DNA of 64,000 nt from Hyphomicrobiales bacterium. Lineage in GTDB: Bacteria; Pseudomonadota; Alphaproteobacteria; Rhizobiales; Beijerinckiaceae. A model generated the notes under the pieces. That model did not search any database. It was not told the origin of the DNA and worked only from the letters and a program-made list of their open reading frames with translations. Position 1 is the stretch's first letter. Every line of letters begins with the position of its first letter. The stretch lies in NCBI GenBank assembly GCA_026400535.1, contig JAPLOU010000018.1, positions 1-64,000 of the forward strand. Direction: 5' to 3'. Made by a program: the position numbers and the translations under genes. This document shows, one piece after another, positions 15,790 to 23,842 of the stretch.

Positions 15790-16452
15790 TCAGTTTGCAG
15801 GCGTCGTGGCAAACATGTGGCTGGCGGTCCGGGCGAGCACCTCGATGGCGGCAAAGTCGCGAGCCGCCACAAGGGAGGCTGGCGTGATCCAGGATCCGCC
15901 GAGCCCCGCCACGTTTGGCAACGCCAGATAGGCCGCCGCCTTGGCGGCGTCGATCCCGCCCGTGGGGCAGAAGGCCAGATCGGGCAGGACCGGCTGGAAG
16001 CCCTTGAGGGCGGCGACGCCGCCCGCGCTTTCGGCCGGAAAGAACTTCAAGGTCCGGAAACCGAGTTCGCGCAACCGCATCGCCTCGGAGATGGTGGTAA
16101 TGCCAGGCAGAAAGGGAACCGAGCAGGCAGCGGCGGCCTCGGCAAGCGCCGGTGTAGTTCCGGGGCTGACGAGAAAGCGCGCCCCGGCGTTGATGGCGGA
16201 CGCGATCTGGCCACTGTCAAGCACGGTGCCGAGGCCCAGAACCGCCTCCGGAACCGCGCGTGCGATTGCCTCGGTGACTTTCAGCGCATTGGGGCTGCGC
16301 AAGGTCATCTCGACGACGGTCAGGCCTCCGGCCACCAGCGCGCGGGCGAGGGCGATGCCCGCGCCGGGATCGTCAAGGCTCACAACGGGGATGATGCGGG
16401 CCGTCCTGACAATGTCGCGGGCGGCCAACTGGGCGGTGCTTGGTGTCATCAT
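15790..16452 (-). CDS. eda: KDPG/KHG aldolase (2-dehydro-3-deoxy-6-phosphogluconate aldolase)
   Basis: Class I aldolase of the Entner-Doudoroff pathway, splitting KDPG into pyruvate and glyceraldehyde 3-phosphate. Starting from the ATG pair at 16452/16449 gives about 220 residues, the usual length. Motifs: ARIIPVVSLDD near 18, the catalytic VVEMTLRSP near 46-54 (Glu), GLGTVLDSGQI near 73-83, FLVSPGTTP near 90-98 and the Schiff-base lysine in LKFFPAESAGG near 134-144, then CPTGGI. It starts 26 bp after the AsnC-type regulator gene on the same strand. The edd/zwf partners are not in the window. Confidence 0.92.
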   Translation of the reverse strand: MMTPSTAQLAARDIVRTARIIPVVSLDDPGAGIALARALVAGGLTVVEMTLRSPNALKVTEAIARAVPEAVLGLGTVLDSGQIASAINAGARFLVSPGTTPALAEAAAACSVPFLPGITTISEAMRLRELGFRTLKFFPAESAGGVAALKGFQPVLPDLAFCPTGGIDAAKAAAYLALPNVAGLGGSWITPASLVAARDFAAIEVLARTASHMFATTPAN

Positions 16453-16478
16453 GGCTCTCTCGGCACTCCCCGGGTGGT

Positions 16479-16982
16479 TCAACGCCGCGCGGCCGAAGGC
16501 GCGGGCAGCGGCAGACCTGACGTCTGTTTCAGGGTTTCCAGCACGATTTCCGAACGGACGCGGGCGACGCTCTCATGCGGCAGGAAAACGTCGTTGACCA
16601 GCGTCGACAGTTCCTTGAGGTCGCCGACCGCCAGCTTGATCAGATAGTCAGCCTCTCCGGTGAGGGCGTGCGCCTCGAGCACGGCCGGCGTCATCCTGAC
16701 CAGATCGCGGAAACGGCGTGCGTTGTCACGCGAATGGGTGTCGAGCGCGACATGGATGAAGACGGTCACGCCCAGTCCGACCGCGAGCGGATCGATCAGG
16801 GCGCGATAGCCGCCAATCACTCCGTTTTGCTCGAGACGCTGGCGGCGGCGCGAGATCTGGCTTGCGGACAGACCGATCCTGTCCGCAAGACTTGCATTGG
16901 TCAGCGAGGCGTCGTCCTGCAGGGCCGCGATCAGGCGCCAGTCAAAGGCGTCGAGAATGTCAGTGTCATGCACCATCACCAT
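16479..16982 (-). CDS. Lrp/AsnC-family transcriptional regulator
   Basis: A 167-residue regulator: an N-terminal helix-turn-helix (DWRLIAALQDDASLTNASLADRIGLSASQISRR, about 13-45) and a C-terminal RAM ligand-binding domain with FIHVALDTHSRDN and HALTGEADYLIKLAVGD near 115-131. It is transcribed away from hpd with 105 bp between the starts, an arrangement in which AsnC-type proteins often control 4-hydroxyphenylpyruvate dioxygenase in response to aromatic amino acids. The downstream eda gene may be co-transcribed. The regulatory target is inferred from position. Confidence 0.88.
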   Translation of the reverse strand: MVMVHDTDILDAFDWRLIAALQDDASLTNASLADRIGLSASQISRRRQRLEQNGVIGGYRALIDPLAVGLGVTVFIHVALDTHSRDNARRFRDLVRMTPAVLEAHALTGEADYLIKLAVGDLKELSTLVNDVFLPHESVARVRSEIVLETLKQTSGLPLPAPSAARR

Positions 16983-17003
16983 CCATCATGCACAGATGAT
17001 GCA

Positions 17004-17030
17004 CGAACTCAACGTATGGAGCCCAGTTCG
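17004..17030. promoter_or_regulatory. Inverted repeat between the AsnC-type regulator and hpd
   Basis: CGAACT (17004-17009) and AGTTCG (17025-17030) are reverse complements separated by 15 bases, within the 105-bp divergent promoter region. AsnC/Lrp proteins bind imperfect palindromes, so this is a candidate operator. Arms are short and could occur by chance. Confidence 0.35.
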
Positions 17031-17087
17031 CACGGTCATTGCGCGCCAGTTACGCTATCCTGTTCTTCAGCCATCAGGAGGACGACC

Positions 17088-18215
17088 TTGGGACCCTTTC
17101 CGCACGACACCGCCCCGCCTGCCATTTCGCCTGCAAATCCGATGGGGACCGACGGATTCGAATTCGTCGAGTTTGCCCATCCCGAGCCGGAGGCGCTGAA
17201 GGCGCTGCTGGCGCTGATGGGCTTCACCGCTGTTGCGCGCCACCGCTCGAAGAATGTGACGTTGTTCCGTCAGGGTGATGTGAACTTTGTCGTCAATGCC
17301 GAGCCGGACAGCTTCGCCCAGCAGTTCGCCGCGGAGCACGGTCCGTGCGCCTGCGCCATGGCCTTCCGCGTTGTGGACGCCAACTTCGCCTACCAGCGCG
17401 CCCTGTCACTCGGGGCCGAACCGTTTGAAGGCAAGGTCGGGCCGATGGAACTCAACATTCCGGCCGTGAAGGGGATCGGCGGCTCGCTGCTGTATTTCGT
17501 TGACCGCTATGGCGACAAGGGCTCGATCTGGGACGTGGATTTCATCTGGACCGGCGAGCGCAACCCGAAGCCTGAGCCGGCGGGCCTGTATTACCTCGAC
17601 CACCTGACGCACAATGTCCATCGCGGCCGGATGGACTTCTGGGCAGGCTATTATGAGACGCTGTTCAACTTCCGCGAAATCCGCTTCTTCAACATCGAGG
17701 GCAAGCTGACCGGGTTGATGTCGCGGGCGCTCACCAGCCCCTGTGGGAAGATCCGCATTCCGATCAACGAGAGCCTCGATGACAAGAGCCAGATCGAGGA
17801 GTACCTGCGCCTGTACAAGGGCGAAGGCATCCAGCATGTCGCCATGGGTTCGCGCGACATCTACGCCTCCGTCGAGGCCCTGCGCGGCAATGGCCTGCCC
17901 TTCATGCCCAAACCGCCGCGGGCCTACTATGACCGCGTCGATGCTCGCGTGCCCGGACATGGCGAGGACGTGGGCCGGCTGGAGGCCAACGGAACCCTGA
18001 TCGACGGCGAAGGGGCGGTGGCGCTGGGCGAGAAGGAGGGCCGCATGTCGAAAGTGCTGCTGCAGATCTTCTCCGGCACGGTGCTGGGGCCGATCTTCTT
18101 TGAGTTCATCCAGCGCAAGGGTGATGACGGATTCGGCGAGGGCAACTTCAGGGCTCTGTTCGAATCAATCGAGGAGGATCAACTCCGGCGCGGGGTTCTC
18201 ACGGCCGCCGAATAA
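17088..18215 (+). CDS. hpd: 4-hydroxyphenylpyruvate dioxygenase
   Basis: Converts 4-hydroxyphenylpyruvate to homogentisate in tyrosine catabolism. The TTG at 17088 is taken as start because a perfect AGGAGG lies 6 bases upstream and it yields 375 residues, the usual size; an ATG at 17142 is the alternative. The three iron ligands of the vicinal-oxygen-chelate fold are in place: His172 in DHLTHNVHRG, His250 in GIQHVAMG and Glu339 in FFEFIQRKG. The C-terminal GFGEGNFRALFESIE is also conserved. It stands divergent to an AsnC-type regulator; no homogentisate dioxygenase gene is in the window. Downstream lies a transposase scar. Confidence 0.95.
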   Translation: MGPFPHDTAPPAISPANPMGTDGFEFVEFAHPEPEALKALLALMGFTAVARHRSKNVTLFRQGDVNFVVNAEPDSFAQQFAAEHGPCACAMAFRVVDANFAYQRALSLGAEPFEGKVGPMELNIPAVKGIGGSLLYFVDRYGDKGSIWDVDFIWTGERNPKPEPAGLYYLDHLTHNVHRGRMDFWAGYYETLFNFREIRFFNIEGKLTGLMSRALTSPCGKIRIPINESLDDKSQIEEYLRLYKGEGIQHVAMGSRDIYASVEALRGNGLPFMPKPPRAYYDRVDARVPGHGEDVGRLEANGTLIDGEGAVALGEKEGRMSKVLLQIFSGTVLGPIFFEFIQRKGDDGFGEGNFRALFESIEEDQLRRGVLTAAE

Positions 18216-18236
18216 ACCCAAGGCTCCGAAAAGGTT

Positions 18237-18377
18237 TTGGACCGCCAACGCCGCATGATCGAGACCATGTTCGGCGATCTCAAGGACGGGCGGCGCATCC
18301 ACATCCGCTATGACCGATGCGCCGACGCCTTCTTCTCAGCCATCTGCAGCGCTACAGCCGCCGCGTTCCGGTTGTGG
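18237..18377 (+). pseudogene. IS5-family transposase C-terminal remnant
   Basis: The plus strand reads RRMIETMFGDLKDGRRIHIRY then DRCADAFFSAICSATAAAFRL. The block (R)IE.MF..LKDWRRI..RYDRCA..F.SAI..AA...L is the end of IS5-family (IS427-like) transposases; the glutamate in IE.MF is the last catalytic residue. Everything upstream is missing, and the frame continues as the antisense of terC. It begins about 22 bp after the hpd stop. Confidence 0.75.
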
Positions 18378-19373
18378 TCAATCGGTCCTGAGCCTGGTCT
18401 TCCACAAAGAGTAGAAGATGCCACCTGCAATCAGGGCCGCCGTGATGCCGAGCGCGTATTCCGGTGGGAACTTGCCAACCAGATTGTTCCAGAAGATCTT
18501 GAGGCCGATGAAGACCAGCACGATCGCCAACGAGTACTTGAGATACTCGAAGCGGTGGACCATGGCGGCGAGTGCGAAGTAGAGCGCGCGCAGGCCCAGG
18601 ATCGCCATGATGTTGGCGGTGTAGACAATGAACGTGTCGGTTGTGATGGCGAAGATAGCCGGTACCGAATCGACCGCGAAGACAAGGTCGGCGATGTTGA
18701 CGACGACCAGCGCCAGGAAGAGCGGCGTGGCCCAGAGTACAACCTTGCCGGTCTTTGGGTCAGGCTGGCGCACGAAGAATTTCTGGTCATGCAGTTCGTC
18801 GGTGACGCGCATGCGCTTCTTCATGAATTTCACGATCGGGTTCTTCGACACGTCCGGATCGCCTTCCGGCACGATCAGCATCTTGATGCCGGTGGCGATC
18901 AGGAAAGCGCCGAAGAAGTAGAGGATCCAGCTGTAGTTCTGCACGAGGGCGGCGCCGACAGCGATCATCAGCCCGCGCAGGACGATCACCGCGATGATGC
19001 CCCAGACCAGGGCGCGGTACTGGTATTTGCGCGGAATGGCAAAAAAGCCGAAAATCAGGGAGATGACGAAAACATTGTCGATCGACAGGGCCTTTTCGAT
19101 GAAAAAGCCGGTGAAAAAGGTCACACCGGCATGCGTGCCGTCCGAGGTCGAGATGATTCCGGCATTGTAGGCCCACCAGACCGCCGCGCCATAGGCGCAG
19201 GAGAAGGCGAAGTAGAAAGCCGACAGCCAGAGGCTTTCGGAGATGCCCATCTCCTTGTCGTCCTTGTGCCAGATGCCAAGGTCGAAGGCGAGGAGGGCGA
19301 CGACGATGGACAGGAACCCGGTCCACATCCACAGGGGTTTGCCGAGCCAATCGGCCAAAAGGAATTCAGGCAT
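18378..19373 (-). CDS. TerC family integral membrane protein
   Basis: Starting at the ATG at 19373 (MPEFLLADWLGKPLW) gives 331 residues; an in-frame ATG at 19424 would add 17. Eight or nine hydrophobic helices are seen. Family marks are the acidic membrane motif SIDNVFVISLIFGFFAIP near 97-114, ADLVFAVDSVPAIFAIT near 220-236 and a large charged loop between. TerC/Alx proteins are Mn2+ exporters that protect metalloenzymes being loaded at the membrane and are linked with tellurite resistance. The gene stands alone between a transposase remnant (convergent) and the ABC importer (divergent). A leader hairpin lies upstream. Confidence 0.9.
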   Translation of the reverse strand: MPEFLLADWLGKPLWMWTGFLSIVVALLAFDLGIWHKDDKEMGISESLWLSAFYFAFSCAYGAAVWWAYNAGIISTSDGTHAGVTFFTGFFIEKALSIDNVFVISLIFGFFAIPRKYQYRALVWGIIAVIVLRGLMIAVGAALVQNYSWILYFFGAFLIATGIKMLIVPEGDPDVSKNPIVKFMKKRMRVTDELHDQKFFVRQPDPKTGKVVLWATPLFLALVVVNIADLVFAVDSVPAIFAITTDTFIVYTANIMAILGLRALYFALAAMVHRFEYLKYSLAIVLVFIGLKIFWNNLVGKFPPEYALGITAALIAGGIFYSLWKTRLRTD

Positions 19374-19445
19374 GACAAAAATCCGGATGCTGGGCGTTTT
19401 TTGAAAGAACGCGTTTTCATTCAAACGCTGGTTCCGACATCACGG

Positions 19446-19473
19446 GGCGCTCGGATGACAATCGACGAGCGCC
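19446..19473 (-). promoter_or_regulatory. Hairpin in the terC leader
   Basis: GGCGCTCG and CGAGCGCC (19446-19453, 19466-19473) are perfect reverse complements around a 12-base loop, about 70-100 bp upstream of the terC start on the minus strand. TerC/Alx genes often have the yybP-ykoY manganese riboswitch; the conserved core of that RNA could not be recognised here, so only the hairpin is reported. Confidence 0.4.
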
Positions 19474-19825
19474 TAGCCGCCAGAGGGGCCCGGTGACCAG
19501 CTCCCGGAAGGTGGTGTGAGCAGGACCAAAGTCAAGGGTACCCGCGCAAGACATGCATCTTTTTGCGTCATCTGCCGCTCCTGCTGCCACTTCGGGCCCA
19601 TGCCGTTCCGCCGCCAGCTGCGGAGGCGTGCCAGGCCGGCCGGGGAGACGGACGCGGCGAATTGCGGCATGATGCTTGCTATCGATCCGTTCTTGCGGAT
19701 GCTTGCGCCGCAGCCTGATGCGGCCGCCAGCCTGAAATTCCGGGCCAAGCGCTTTCGTGGCTTGCTTTTTTTGCCTTTTGCCTCATGTCTTCGAAGAACC
19801 TGACCGTCACTGGAGCCCCCCGATC
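19474..19825. other. Divergent intergenic region between terC and the ABC importer
   Basis: About 350 bp expected to hold the promoters of both transcription units. Open frames on both strands show no family sequence. No binding site could be named. A Cys-rich plus-strand frame near 19560-19600 was considered and not called. Confidence 0.5.
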
Positions 19826-20899
19826 ATGACGACCCTGACCTCTTCTTCCTGCTACCGCCGGGGCTTCAGCCTCGCAGGCTTCACGCGCCGGACCGTCATG
19901 GCCGGTCTGGGCGCCGCCGCGTTCCTGTTGGCCGCAGCACCGCAGGCCAGCGCGCAGACCGCGATCCGCTTCACGCTCGACTGGCGTTTTGAGGGGCCAT
20001 CGGCACTGTTCCTGATGGCGATCGAGAAGGGGCACTTCAAGGCCGAGGGACTTGATGTGACCATCGACACCGGCAACGGTTCGCGCGAGGCTATCCCGCG
20101 CGTCGCATCCGGAACCTATGACATGGGCTTCGGCGATGTGAACTCGCTGATCCGCTTCCGCGACGAGAACCCCACCGTCGACCTCAAGGCGGTGATGATG
20201 ATCTACGACAAGCCGCCCTTCTCGATCGTGGGCCGCAAGTCGCGCGGCATCACCACCGAGGTGAAGAGCCTTGAGGGCAAGAAGTTCGGCGCGCCAGCGG
20301 CGGACGCCGCCTACGCGCAGTGGCCGATCTTCAAGACCGTCAACAAGCTCAATGACGCGGCCATGAAGTTCGAGAATGTCGGCTTCCCCGTCCGCGAGCC
20401 GATGCTCGCCTCGGGCGAGGTGGACGCCGTGTTCGGCTTCGCGAACTCGTCCTATATCAACGTGAAGTCGCGCGGCGTGCCGGTCGATGACATCGTCACC
20501 ATGTTGATGGCCGATTATGGCGTTGAACTTTATGGCAACGTCATCATGGTCTCGCCGAAGTTCCTCGCCGAGAAGCCCGACGCCGTCCGCGGCTTCCTGC
20601 GGGCCCTGACCAAGGGCGTGCGCGACACGGTCAGGGATCCGGCTGCCGGCGCGGCGCTGGTGATCAAGCGTAACGATGTGGCGCGGCTCGAGACCGAGAC
20701 CGAGCGTCTGAAGATGACGCTGGACCAGAATGTGATGACTCCCTGGGTCAAGGCCAATGGCTTTGGCGGCATCGACCGCGCCCGCTGGGTCCGCGCGCTT
20801 GATCAGATCGGGCTGACCTTTACGTTCAAGGACAAGGCCAAGGCCGGCGACGCTTTCGTCGACAGCTTCCTGCCCGGTGCTTCCGACCGCGCCATGTGA
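19826..20899 (+). CDS. ABC transporter substrate-binding protein, NitT/TauT (SsuA/ThiY-like) family
   Basis: From the ATG at 19826 the precursor has 357 residues. An exported N-terminus is clear: basic residues with FTRRTVMAGLG, a hydrophobic core and cleavage after ASA-Q near 45; the RR pair followed by a hydrophobic stretch could be a Tat signal. The mature part reads IRFTLDWRFEGPSALFLMA.., EGLDVTIDTGNGSREAIPRVASG, and YDMGFGDVNSLIRFRDENP, the pattern of periplasmic binding proteins for alkanesulphonates, nitrate/taurine or pyrimidines. The TLDW and the G-A-x-P-R-V-A-S-G order resemble thiamine-precursor (HMP) binding proteins, but the substrate is not certain. First gene of a three-gene importer operon. 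Confidence 0.85.
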   Translation: MTTLTSSSCYRRGFSLAGFTRRTVMAGLGAAAFLLAAAPQASAQTAIRFTLDWRFEGPSALFLMAIEKGHFKAEGLDVTIDTGNGSREAIPRVASGTYDMGFGDVNSLIRFRDENPTVDLKAVMMIYDKPPFSIVGRKSRGITTEVKSLEGKKFGAPAADAAYAQWPIFKTVNKLNDAAMKFENVGFPVREPMLASGEVDAVFGFANSSYINVKSRGVPVDDIVTMLMADYGVELYGNVIMVSPKFLAEKPDAVRGFLRALTKGVRDTVRDPAAGAALVIKRNDVARLETETERLKMTLDQNVMTPWVKANGFGGIDRARWVRALDQIGLTFTFKDKAKAGDAFVDSFLPGASDRAM

Positions 20900-20903
20900 G
20901 GTC

Positions 20904-20961
20904 TGCGTTCAACGCAAACCGGGCGCGGACCCCTGCCGCAGCAATCGGGGTCCGCTCCCGG
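20904..20961 (+). promoter_or_regulatory. Two intercistronic hairpins after the binding-protein gene
   Basis: TGCGTT-C-AACGCA (20904-20916) is followed by a long stem: CCGGG-c-GCGGACCCC (20919-20933) pairs with GGGGTCCGC-t-CCCGG (20947-20961), 14 pairs with one mismatch and a 13-base loop. No T-run follows. Stem-loops in this position typically protect binding-protein mRNA from 3' exonucleases so that it exceeds the ATPase and permease mRNA; partial termination is an alternative. Confidence 0.65.
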
Positions 20962-20980
20962 CCACCAGAAGTGAGGCGTG

Positions 20981-21769
20981 ATGGGTTACTTCGTTGATGT
21001 TCAGGGCGTAACCCATGTCTATGGCGGAGGCGACGGTACGCCGGCGGTCGAAGACCTGACAGTGCGCGTCAGGGAAGGCGAGTTTGCCGCCATCGTCGGG
21101 CCTTCCGGCTGCGGCAAGTCGACCATGATGAAACTGGCCACCGGCCTGCAGTTTCCGAAGAGCGGCTCGGTCGTGGTTGATGGCGGGGAAGTGCACGCGC
21201 CACTCAAGATCACCGGCATGGCCTTCCAGAACCCGGTCATGCTGCCGTGGCGGACGGTTCTCGACAATCTTCTCCTGCCGCTCGAGATCGTCCAGCCGCA
21301 CCGCTCGCGCTTTCGGCGGCACAAGCATGACTATGTCGCGCGCGCCGAGAACCTGTTGCGCTCTGTCGGTCTTGCGGGGCTTGGCGAGAAGTTTCCCTGG
21401 CAGCTCTCCGGGGGCATGCAGCAGCGCGCCTCGCTGTGCCGCGCCCTGATCCACGAGCCGAAGCTCTTGATGCTGGACGAGCCGTTCGGCGCGCTCGATT
21501 CGTTCACGCGCGAGGAATTGTGGTGCGTGGTGCGCGATCTGCACGCGGAGCGCGGGTTCACCGTCATTCTCGTGACCCATGACCTGCGTGAGGCCGCATT
21601 CCTGTCTGACCGCGTGTTCTGCATGAGTTCGCGCCCCGGCCGCATCCTTGCCGAGCGCGAGGTCAATCTGCCGCGTCCGCGCGATCTCGAGGTCACCTAC
21701 AGCCACGCCTTTGCCGACATCGTCCAGGATCTGCGCCAACAGATCCGCAGCGCACGGGTGGCTGCCTGA
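20981..21769 (+). CDS. ABC transporter ATP-binding protein (SsuB/TauB-like)
   Basis: A 262-residue ATPase from the ATG at 20981; a GTG directly before it is an alternative start. Walker A is GPSGCGKST near 40-48, the Q-loop is in GMAFQNPVMLPWRTVLDNL near 80-98, the signature LSGGMQQRASLCRAL near 146-160, Walker B LLMLDEPFGALD near 166-177 and the switch His in LVTHDLREA near 200. FQ.P.LLPW.TV.DN is typical of nitrate/sulphonate/taurine importers. It follows the binding-protein gene by about 80 bp with two hairpins between, and ends just before the permease gene. Confidence 0.93.
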   Translation: MGYFVDVQGVTHVYGGGDGTPAVEDLTVRVREGEFAAIVGPSGCGKSTMMKLATGLQFPKSGSVVVDGGEVHAPLKITGMAFQNPVMLPWRTVLDNLLLPLEIVQPHRSRFRRHKHDYVARAENLLRSVGLAGLGEKFPWQLSGGMQQRASLCRALIHEPKLLMLDEPFGALDSFTREELWCVVRDLHAERGFTVILVTHDLREAAFLSDRVFCMSSRPGRILAEREVNLPRPRDLEVTYSHAFADIVQDLRQQIRSARVAA

Positions 21770-21770
21770 G

Positions 21771-22541
21771 ATGAGCCGCACCAACATCCTGCGCCTGGCG
21801 CCCTATGTGTTCACGATCGCCTTCTTCGTTCTTTGGGAAGTGGCTTGCCGCGCCCTCAAGGTCTCCACCTTTGTCCTGCCTCCACCATCGGCCATCTGGG
21901 CCGCGATGGTGCAGTTCCAGGGTCCGCTCTGGCGCAATGCGCTGCACACGCTGTGGATGACATCGGCCGGATTTGGCCTGTCTGTTGTGTTCGGCATCCT
22001 GCTCGGCCTGATCGTTGGCTCGTCGCGCGTGCTCTACGCAGGGCTCAACCCGCTGCTTGTGGGCTTCAATTCGATTCCGAAGGTCGCCGTCGTCCCCATT
22101 CTGGTGATCTGGTTTGGCGTCGGCTGGCTCCCGCCCGTGCTCACCGCCTTCGTGATCTCCTTCTTCCCGATCGTCGTGAACATGGCAACGGGCCTTGCGA
22201 CGATCGAACCTGAAACCGAAGACGTCATGAAGGCCCTTGGCGCAAACCGACTGGACATCATGTGGAAGGTGGGGATTCCACGCTCCTTGCCCTACCTGTT
22301 CGGCGCGCTCAAGGTGTCGATCACGCTGGCCTATGTCGGGTCCGTGATCGGCGAGCAGAATGCCTCGAATGTGGGCCTCGGCAACCTGATCACCCGCGCC
22401 TCTGCCGATTTCAACGTGCCGCTGATCTTCGCAGCCCTGATCGTGCTGGCGATCCTCGGTGTATTTCTCGTCGTGATCGTCGATCTGGTCGAAGCGCGCA
22501 CGACAAAATGGGCCCGCCGGTCGCAACTGGCAAATGCCTGA
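21771..22541 (+). CDS. ABC transporter permease (SsuC/TauC-like)
   Basis: From the ATG at 21771, one base after the ATPase stop codon, the protein has 256 residues and six hydrophobic helices. The EAA loop that docks on the ATPase reads ATIEPETEDVMKALGANRLDIMWKVGIPRSLPYLFGAL (about 143-180). N-terminal helix near 9-30; the segment VLPPPSAIW is characteristic of the family's periplasmic turn. It completes the importer with the two upstream genes. Converges with the MAPEG gene, 6 bp away. Confidence 0.92.
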   Translation: MSRTNILRLAPYVFTIAFFVLWEVACRALKVSTFVLPPPSAIWAAMVQFQGPLWRNALHTLWMTSAGFGLSVVFGILLGLIVGSSRVLYAGLNPLLVGFNSIPKVAVVPILVIWFGVGWLPPVLTAFVISFFPIVVNMATGLATIEPETEDVMKALGANRLDIMWKVGIPRSLPYLFGALKVSITLAYVGSVIGEQNASNVGLGNLITRASADFNVPLIFAALIVLAILGVFLVVIVDLVEARTTKWARRSQLANA

Positions 22542-22547
22542 TAGCGG

Positions 22548-22928
22548 TCAACCCGCCCACAGCACTGCAGTGAAGATGGCCAGCGTGGCTGCCCAGCCGA
22601 TCACCCAGAGCACGGAGCGCAGCGTGGCCCTGTCGGTGATATAGGCCGCGAGATAGGCCAGCCGCGCGGCGATGAAGACGAAGGCCAGCGCGTTCACCGG
22701 ACCCTGAGGGGCCTGCATCACGGCCGCAGCCAGAACTGCGGCTGCAAAGAAGGGAAAGGCTTCGTAGGCGTTGTGGTGCGCGGCATAGGCGCGCCTGCGA
22801 TAGCCGCTGAGGCCGCTGGCCCAATCGCGCGGATGGTTATTGTCGAGCGTGGTGCCCCATTTGGCAATTCCCACTGCCAGAACCGGCAGAACACCCGCCA
22901 CAAGCACGCACCAGAGGGCAATCGTCAT
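22548..22928 (-). CDS. MAPEG family membrane protein
   Basis: A 126-residue protein with four hydrophobic helices (about 3-22, 58-76, 78-95, 104-124). The polar segment AYAAHHNAYEAFPFFAAAV near 47-65 matches the helix I-II region of bacterial MAPEG proteins (membrane-associated eicosanoid/glutathione metabolism family), and RLAYLAAYITD near 88-98 matches the later loop. Bacterial members have glutathione-dependent or unknown activity. Monocistronic, convergent with the ABC importer. Confidence 0.85.
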   Translation of the reverse strand: MTIALWCVLVAGVLPVLAVGIAKWGTTLDNNHPRDWASGLSGYRRRAYAAHHNAYEAFPFFAAAVLAAAVMQAPQGPVNALAFVFIAARLAYLAAYITDRATLRSVLWVIGWAATLAIFTAVLWAG

Positions 22929-23001
22929 CGCGCGGATCCTTCAGCCTCCGACCTTCGGTTTACGCAAAGCCGGGGCAAATGGATCGAGCCGGTCCGGCGG
23001 C

Positions 23002-23528
23002 TCAAGGGTCCGCGAAGCTGCGCCGCAGATCGCGCATCGACGACACGGCGGCGGATGCGCCGCCCATGGCCTCATCCAGCAAGGTGGAGGGCGACCTGAG
23101 GTCAAGGCGCGCGCCAGAATCGCATGGTTGCCGGGGTGGCCCATGATGTCGAGCGCTGGCAGAGCGCGGTTCACGGCAGACAGCAAACAGCTGTCCGCCA
23201 ATGCCGCGCCGGCGCCAGCCTTCCTCGACGCTGAAGGCCGCTTCGGCCGATATGCGCGGGAATGAGAGCAGGCCCTGCAATTCGCCCGCTGCGCGGACCA
23301 ATCCGCCCTCGACAAGGTGTGCACGATGCCGCCGACCCAGAAGCTGTGACCGGCATAACGGGCCAGCGCTTCATCGGTCATCCGCATGCCGAAGCGGTTG
23401 ATGCCCGACCGGCGGCCCAGCCGCGTGAGATCGGCGATGTCAAGCCTGCGTTCGTGCGGCCAGAGCTTGCGGATGGCGTGGCGAGCGGGATCGCCCCCTG
23501 ATTGGCCGCTGGATTGTGTCGGCCTCAT
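23002..23528 (-). pseudogene. GNAT acetyltransferase gene broken by frameshifts
   Basis: The minus strand from an ATG at 23528 gives MRPTQSSGQSGGD.. then DIADLTRLGRRSGINRFGM and ..YAGHSFWVGGIVHT. A shift near 23315 leads to VRAAGELQGLLSFP..AEAAFSVEEGWRRRGIGGQLF, whose RRRGIGGQL is the acetyl-CoA-binding motif A of GNAT enzymes. A further shift gives SAVNRALPALDIMGHPGNHAILARA, and a last one GARLDLRSPSTLLDEAMGG, ending at 23002. At least three shifts in 530 bp make it non-functional, although each piece still reads well, so the damage looks recent. Confidence 0.78.
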
Positions 23529-23842
23529 GTCTGTCGTCCTCCTCGCGAAATGCGCTGCCCCTTGAGCGGGGCTGGCGCCGCAATTGGTCAAACGACTCCC
23601 TGGATCATTGTGATCGTGTGCAAGGCAGCATCGCCTTCAAGGTCAGCACGGATCCTGGGCGAGGCCGCGTTGTCGTGGGGGCCAAGTCAGGCTATCAGGG
23701 TCAGGTCCGGCGTGCTTGCGGCGATGCGCGCGCGGCTGTCGGGGACCGATCGGCACATGACCCTCCCATGAAGCCGGTGTTCACCTTTATGCGCAATGCT
23801 CCCGCCGCACATCCGATGGACTGACCCCGCCAAGGCCCCGTC
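23529..23842. other. Gap upstream of zapE
   Basis: No gene recognised. It should carry the zapE promoter; plus-strand frames here are open but show no family sequence. Confidence 0.45.

Noticed and set aside
18378-19496. Plus-strand continuation of the IS5-type remnant as a 419-codon protein
   Set aside because: Only the first 47 codons are transposase-like; the rest is antisense to terC.
19374-19520. yybP-ykoY manganese riboswitch for terC
   Set aside because: A hairpin is present, but the conserved core bases of the riboswitch could not be matched by eye. A covariance-model search would decide.
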